A stretch of DNA of 33,485 bases from positions 1 to 33,485 of the forward strand of contig JBOGWX010000149.1 in assembly GCA_050694055.1 (NCBI GenBank), read 5' to 3'. A program made the translations under genes and the position numbers. Under the pieces are notes generated by a model that searched no databases, was not told the DNA's origin, and saw nothing but the letters and a program-made list of their open reading frames with translations. Shown here in pieces: positions 30,400-33,485 of this stretch; position 1 is the first letter of the stretch; each line of letters opens with the position of its first letter. Origin of the DNA: WHSV01 sp050694055 (GTDB taxonomy: Bacteria; Actinomycetota; CADDZG01; WHSQ01).

Positions 30400-32178
30400 T
30401 CAGCCTGTGACCGGGACCGCGGCACCGGCTCGGGACCGCCCGGGTCGCTGCCGTTCGAGTCGGTGAAGCCCCCAGCCGAGAGCGGCTACCCACACGCCGA
30501 CGAGCGACACCAAGAGGATGGATGCCGGGTAGATGAGCTCCGGTCCGACCTCCTTGGCCTCGCGCAGCACCATCTTCTTGTCGCTCGTGAGCGGACGCGC
30601 GACCTGGTCCCTCGCGGGAACCTCGGGTGCTGGAATAGCCGCGTCCTCGGGCAGGTAAACCGGCGCGGCCATCAGGGAGCGCCCGCGATGCAGCCGCACC
30701 ATGGTCTTCCACTCACCGCCGATCGGCACCGCGTTCTCGGTGCGGTAGCGGCCGTCGCTCGTGCGGACGAATGGCTCCACGACACTTCCTCCGCCCTGCC
30801 AGGCTGTGACATTGAACCATTCCGCCTCGTCGGCGACGTCGCGGGGCTCGAGTTGGACCTCGAGTCGTGCCCTTGAGTCGCCCGCAGATCGAAGCGACAT
30901 CTCCGTGCGCCCCTCGAGTGCGGCATCTGTGGGCAGTGGGTACGCCAGCGCCACCAGGACCCCGGCAGCGGTCGCCCAGGCGACCGGTCGCGCCGCCGGA
31001 GTGCTTTGCTGCGGCGGATCGGTAAGCGCACGTCCGATGAAGCCCCCGAAGGCTCCTCCGGCGACGGCGGCGCCGAATCCCAGGAAGATGCCTTCGGGCA
31101 TCAGAGAGCCGGGCCAGGGAATCGTCATCCACACCTGGCTCCATCCCCACTCGGCTGCGAGCCCGAAGGTGCCGATGACGGCGCCGGCGGCAGCCCCAAA
31201 GCGAACTCTCCGCTCCGTTCCCATCGTGGAGGCAACGATCTCGACTCCGAGGGCCTCGACGAGATACAGGGGAAAGTGCAGCGTCGTATGGCCCATCACG
31301 GGCCCAATAGCAAGGCTCAGGAGAGCGCGTAGCAATATGAAGAATCCAACCGCCTTGAGGGCGCCGAGGTGACCGAGCCTGATGCGCGCCGCCACCAGGG
31401 CCACCCCGGAGGTGAGCATCAGCAATACGGGGTGATAGAGCAGACGGAACTGCGGCACCGAATAGTCGAACTCGGCATGGAAAGCGGACAGTCCGATCAG
31501 AAACGCTCCCGCAAGAAACGGTTCCGCCAGGCGCATCGTTCTGAGACGCCGGGCTTCATCGGCGGAGTCGGTCCTCCCACCTTCGACCAGCAGGATCCAC
31601 AACGCGAGCGTGGACAGAGCGGCACCCCCGACCATCTGCAGGTGAGTAGGACTCCACAGGGTGACGTCCTGCCCGAACAAGCGATGCCAGACGTCGTCCA
31701 GCGGGAACCCGAGCACCGCGATCCCTCCGCAGAGCAGCAGTAGGAGGCCGCCCAGCGGAACCTCCCAGCCGGCGCGCAGACACACCGAGGTCGAAGTCGG
31801 CCGGGATCCGAGGAGGCAGGCTAAAACCCCCGCCAGGGCGATTCCCGCCAGTCCTCCGATGATGAGGAAGTGGGATGGGTTGGCGAACGGTCCTGGGTCC
31901 CGTCCGTTGTCGATGTGGGTGGCCACGTCCCAGTAGAAGCCGAACACGGCCACCAACAAAGACAGAGCGGTGACGGACGCCCCCACACCCGCCCATGGGG
32001 GCAACCCGGAGACCCTCTCGGCGAAGGCTCCCGTCCGGGTCAGAAGCGACGTCTTGCCCGAGCGGTGGGCCACGCCGAAGGCGACGAGAGCGGCGACGAT
32101 CACGGCACCGACGATGGCCGCCGGCACTAGTTCCCCCAGCGGGGCACCCGCGGCGGGATCCGCGTGGGCGAGATGCAC
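30400..32178 (-). CDS. His-rich polytopic membrane protein with outside beta domain, unknown function
   Basis: No named family is recognised. The 592 residues have about ten membrane segments in residues 15-425, then an outside domain of about 110 residues (LRSAGDSRARLEVQLEP ... VPIGGEWKTMVRLHRG), which looks like an Ig/FixH-type beta sandwich, and a final membrane segment (LIYPASILLVSLVGVWVAALGW). Two blocks repeat the pattern D-x3-H-x(11-12)-P-x-H-x4-GG: Asp84, His88, His103 and Asp161, His165, His179. Further His-rich stretches are FHAEFDYSVPQF and LLYHPVLLML. The acidic-His pattern in membrane helices suggests metal or haem binding. The start is a GTG at 32178. It diverges from a TetR gene, with a 25-bp palindrome in the gap. 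Confidence 0.75.
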   Translation of the reverse strand: MHLAHADPAAGAPLGELVPAAIVGAVIVAALVAFGVAHRSGKTSLLTRTGAFAERVSGLPPWAGVGASVTALSLLVAVFGFYWDVATHIDNGRDPGPFANPSHFLIIGGLAGIALAGVLACLLGSRPTSTSVCLRAGWEVPLGGLLLLLCGGIAVLGFPLDDVWHRLFGQDVTLWSPTHLQMVGGAALSTLALWILLVEGGRTDSADEARRLRTMRLAEPFLAGAFLIGLSAFHAEFDYSVPQFRLLYHPVLLMLTSGVALVAARIRLGHLGALKAVGFFILLRALLSLAIGPVMGHTTLHFPLYLVEALGVEIVASTMGTERRVRFGAAAGAVIGTFGLAAEWGWSQVWMTIPWPGSLMPEGIFLGFGAAVAGGAFGGFIGRALTDPPQQSTPAARPVAWATAAGVLVALAYPLPTDAALEGRTEMSLRSAGDSRARLEVQLEPRDVADEAEWFNVTAWQGGGSVVEPFVRTSDGRYRTENAVPIGGEWKTMVRLHRGRSLMAAPVYLPEDAAIPAPEVPARDQVARPLTSDKKMVLREAKEVGPELIYPASILLVSLVGVWVAALGWGLHRLERQRPGRSRAGAAVPVTG

Positions 32179-32256
32179 GGCGATCGGTGTCAGGAAACCT
32201 CACTCCTCAGGGTTCTCTCGGGTCCTCTCGGTCGCGCTCGACCGGTTCTTCCTGTC

Positions 32257-32281
32257 ACTATTAGTAACTGTTACCATCGGT
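32257..32281. promoter_or_regulatory. 25-bp palindrome between the His-rich membrane protein and TetR genes
   Basis: ACTATTAGTAAC-T-GTTACCATCGGT has a perfect GTAAC-T-GTTAC core (32264-32274), with outer arms matching at 8 of 12 positions overall. It begins 78 bases upstream of the membrane-protein GTG, ends 3 bases before the TetR ATG, and overlaps a TATTAG -10-like box at 32259-32264. Size, symmetry and position fit a TetR operator that also represses its own gene. Confidence 0.6.
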
Positions 32282-32284
32282 ACC

Positions 32285-32965
32285 ATGCCTGAAACATCCC
32301 CCCGCCCCCGGAGCCGGCCCGCGGCGGGCAGGAGCGAGTGGAAGGCCAGGCGCCGCCTCGAGCTACTCGACGCCGCCCGGCGAGCGATCCAGCGGCTGGG
32401 GCCGGGGGTCTCGATGGTGGACATCGCCCGCGAGGCGGGGGTGACCAAGGTCGTGCTGTACCGCTACTTCACCAACAAGGGCGGGCTCTACCAGGCACTC
32501 GCCGAGCGCTACGTGCGCGAGCTGATGGGCGAGCTGAGGGCGGGATTGGCCAGTGCGACCGAACCTTCGGCACGTCTCGTCGCCACCGTCGACGCCTACG
32601 TGGCCTTCATCGAGCGAAACCGCGAGGGCTACGACTTCCTGATGCATCGCGCAGTACGAGAAGGTCCCGAGGCACAGGCAACCGTCGCCGGTTTCATGCG
32701 TGGTGTGGCCCGCGAAGTGGGTGACGTGCTTCAGTCCGAGATCTCCCGAATCGGGTACGACCCGGCACCGTCCCAAGCGTGGGCGCACGGGCTGGTGGGG
32801 ATGGTTCACCTCGCTACGGACTGGTGGCTGGAGCAACGTGAAGTAAGCCGGGAGCAGTTGGTCGACTACCTGGTCACGCTGCTGTCACACGGGCTATTCG
32901 GGGCGCCGCCGACGCTCGAGAGAGAGCAACCCGCAGGACCCGGCAGGGACCGAACGGCAAGCTGA
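32285..32965 (+). CDS. TetR family transcriptional regulator
   Basis: The 226-residue protein has an N-terminal basic extension, then the TetR helix-turn-helix (RRLELLDAARRAIQRLG, VSMVDIAREAGVTKVVLYRYFTNKGGLYQALAERY, residues about 22-76). An all-helical ligand domain follows (SARLVATVDAYVAFIERNREGYDFLM, HGLVGMVHLATDWWLEQREVSREQLVDYLVTLLSHGLFG). That C-terminal pattern resembles actinobacterial TetR proteins linked to lipid genes, but the ligand is unknown. ATG 32285 is used: the frame is open far upstream, but there it shadows the membrane-protein gene. No Shine-Dalgarno is visible, so translation may be near-leaderless. It faces the membrane-protein gene across its probable operator. Confidence 0.93.
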   Translation: MPETSPRPRSRPAAGRSEWKARRRLELLDAARRAIQRLGPGVSMVDIAREAGVTKVVLYRYFTNKGGLYQALAERYVRELMGELRAGLASATEPSARLVATVDAYVAFIERNREGYDFLMHRAVREGPEAQATVAGFMRGVAREVGDVLQSEISRIGYDPAPSQAWAHGLVGMVHLATDWWLEQREVSREQLVDYLVTLLSHGLFGAPPTLEREQPAGPGRDRTAS

Positions 32966-32999
32966 ACCTCCCGCATCCTCCCCCCGGCATAGCGCAGTG

Positions 33000-33232
33000 T
33001 CAGGTCTTGATTGAGCGGTGCGGAGTCGTGGGCTTCTGCCGACCGGGTCTCCCTCCAGATGGATGGATGAGAAGCTGTCTGCCTTGATCCTCAACCCGGG
33101 CGGTCAACCCATCGATGCGACCGGAAAGGCCATCAATCCGGGAGTCGAGCCGCGCCCTAGAGAGTCGATCCGGATGCCGAGATAGAAGAGCGACCCCACG
33201 AGAGTTACCGCCAGAGACCCATCGCCGTCCAT
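33000..33232 (-). pseudogene. Small membrane/coiled-coil protein gene broken by a one-base deletion
   Basis: ATG 33230-33232, with GGAAG about 8 bases upstream, opens a short hydrophobic segment (SLAVTLVGSLFYLGIRIDSL). That frame then loses its heptads. One base away, the other frame continues with RARLDSRIDGLSGRIDGLTARV, a run of R-I-D-G-L heptads that stays open to a stop at 33000. Inserting one base near 33158-33163 joins them into a continuous membrane segment plus coiled coil, a common small-protein layout. The C-terminal end (GGRPGRQKPTTPHRSIKT) looks degenerate too. This and the partial gene below are the only content I see in 32966-33485. Confidence 0.5.
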
Positions 33233-33430
33233 GCCCGAGCTTCCATGTGGTTGAAACCATCAGGAGGCTGCGACTCAGAAACGAGCAGCCGGCCGCTTCC
33301 GTACTCGGCCCGCTACAAGTTCAGGTTCAGCCCGTGACCTTTTACATACGAAGAAAAAGAGGCTCCTCACGCGAATTTGTGCCAGCTTTTCGGTAGTTCG
33401 AGCCCGCCCATGCAATGATACATCGCCAGT

Positions 33431-33485
33431 GTGAAGGTCCATTCTTTCCGGAAGCCGCGCGCTCTGTGGGCGATCGCTTTTGCGT
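33431..33485 (+). CDS. Partial exported protein, N-terminus only
   Basis: A GTG at 33431 opens 18 codons to the window end. It begins MKVHSFRKPRALWAIAFA: a basic N-terminus then a hydrophobic stretch, as in a signal peptide. A weak TGCAAT/GATACA AT-rich patch lies about 20 bases upstream. Too little is present to name a family, and a chance open frame is possible. Confidence 0.35.
   Translation, partial: MKVHSFRKPRALWAIAFA

Noticed and set aside
31970..32284. Longer TetR start in the same frame
   Set aside because: The added residues are antisense to the membrane-protein gene and lie across the probable operator; TetR proteins normally begin close to the helix-turn-helix.

Overview
The window reads as a chromosomal segment of a high-GC Gram-positive bacterium, most likely a member of the Actinomycetota. 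The evidence is strongly GC-rich coding with frequent GTG and TTG starts, a DUF501 gene, a PMT-type protein O-mannosyltransferase, several lipoproteins, and a core gene order that closely parallels M. tuberculosis Rv1002c-Rv1026 (rsmI, pmt, metG, tatD, rsmA, ispE, glmU, prs, rplY, pth, mfd, mazG, eno, FtsB-like, DUF501, ppx). An AbrB-type gene lies between rsmI and metG and points away from both, as abrB does in Bacillus subtilis. Genus and species cannot be read from the sequence.

Region 1 (1-4.3 kb, minus strand) holds a secreted double-cupredoxin gene whose signal peptide is in a different reading frame, the ppx-DUF501 pair, and a VapC-like PIN toxin preceded by an unusually long antitoxin-like partner. 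That pair separates genes that are contiguous in M. tuberculosis.

Region 2 (4.3-7.8 kb) holds the overlapping eno and FtsB/DivIC-like genes. Diverging from them is a membrane-anchored protein-kinase homologue that has lost every catalytic residue I can align, so it is a probable pseudokinase.

Region 3 (7.8-22.9 kb, almost all minus) is the conserved housekeeping block: mazG, a PrsA/SurA-like lipoprotein foldase and mfd; a small membrane protein on the plus strand; a lytic transglycosylase lipoprotein, pth and rplY; then prs, glmU, tRNA-Gln(UUG), ispE, rsmA, tatD and metG. Many genes touch or overlap by 1-4 bases, which suggests translational coupling. Two hairpins separate prs from rplY.

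Region 4 (22.9-27.9 kb) holds the AbrB/zinc-finger regulator, with a clear promoter and tandem near-palindromic sites in its upstream region, then rsmI, a 33-bp tandem repeat, a membrane protein with an alpha/beta-hydrolase-like end, divergent pmt, and an FKBP lipoprotein.

Region 5 (27.9-33.5 kb) is accessory. It has an overlapping lipid-related set (SRPBCC protein, PlsC-like acyltransferase, SCP2-alpha/beta-hydrolase fusion). It also has a 592-residue His-rich membrane protein with an internal duplication, facing a TetR regulator across a 25-bp palindrome. A frameshifted small membrane/coiled-coil gene and the first 18 codons of a probable exported protein close the window. The strongest candidates for new biology are the pseudokinase, the long-antitoxin/PIN pair, the His-repeat membrane protein with its TetR regulator, and the double cupredoxin.
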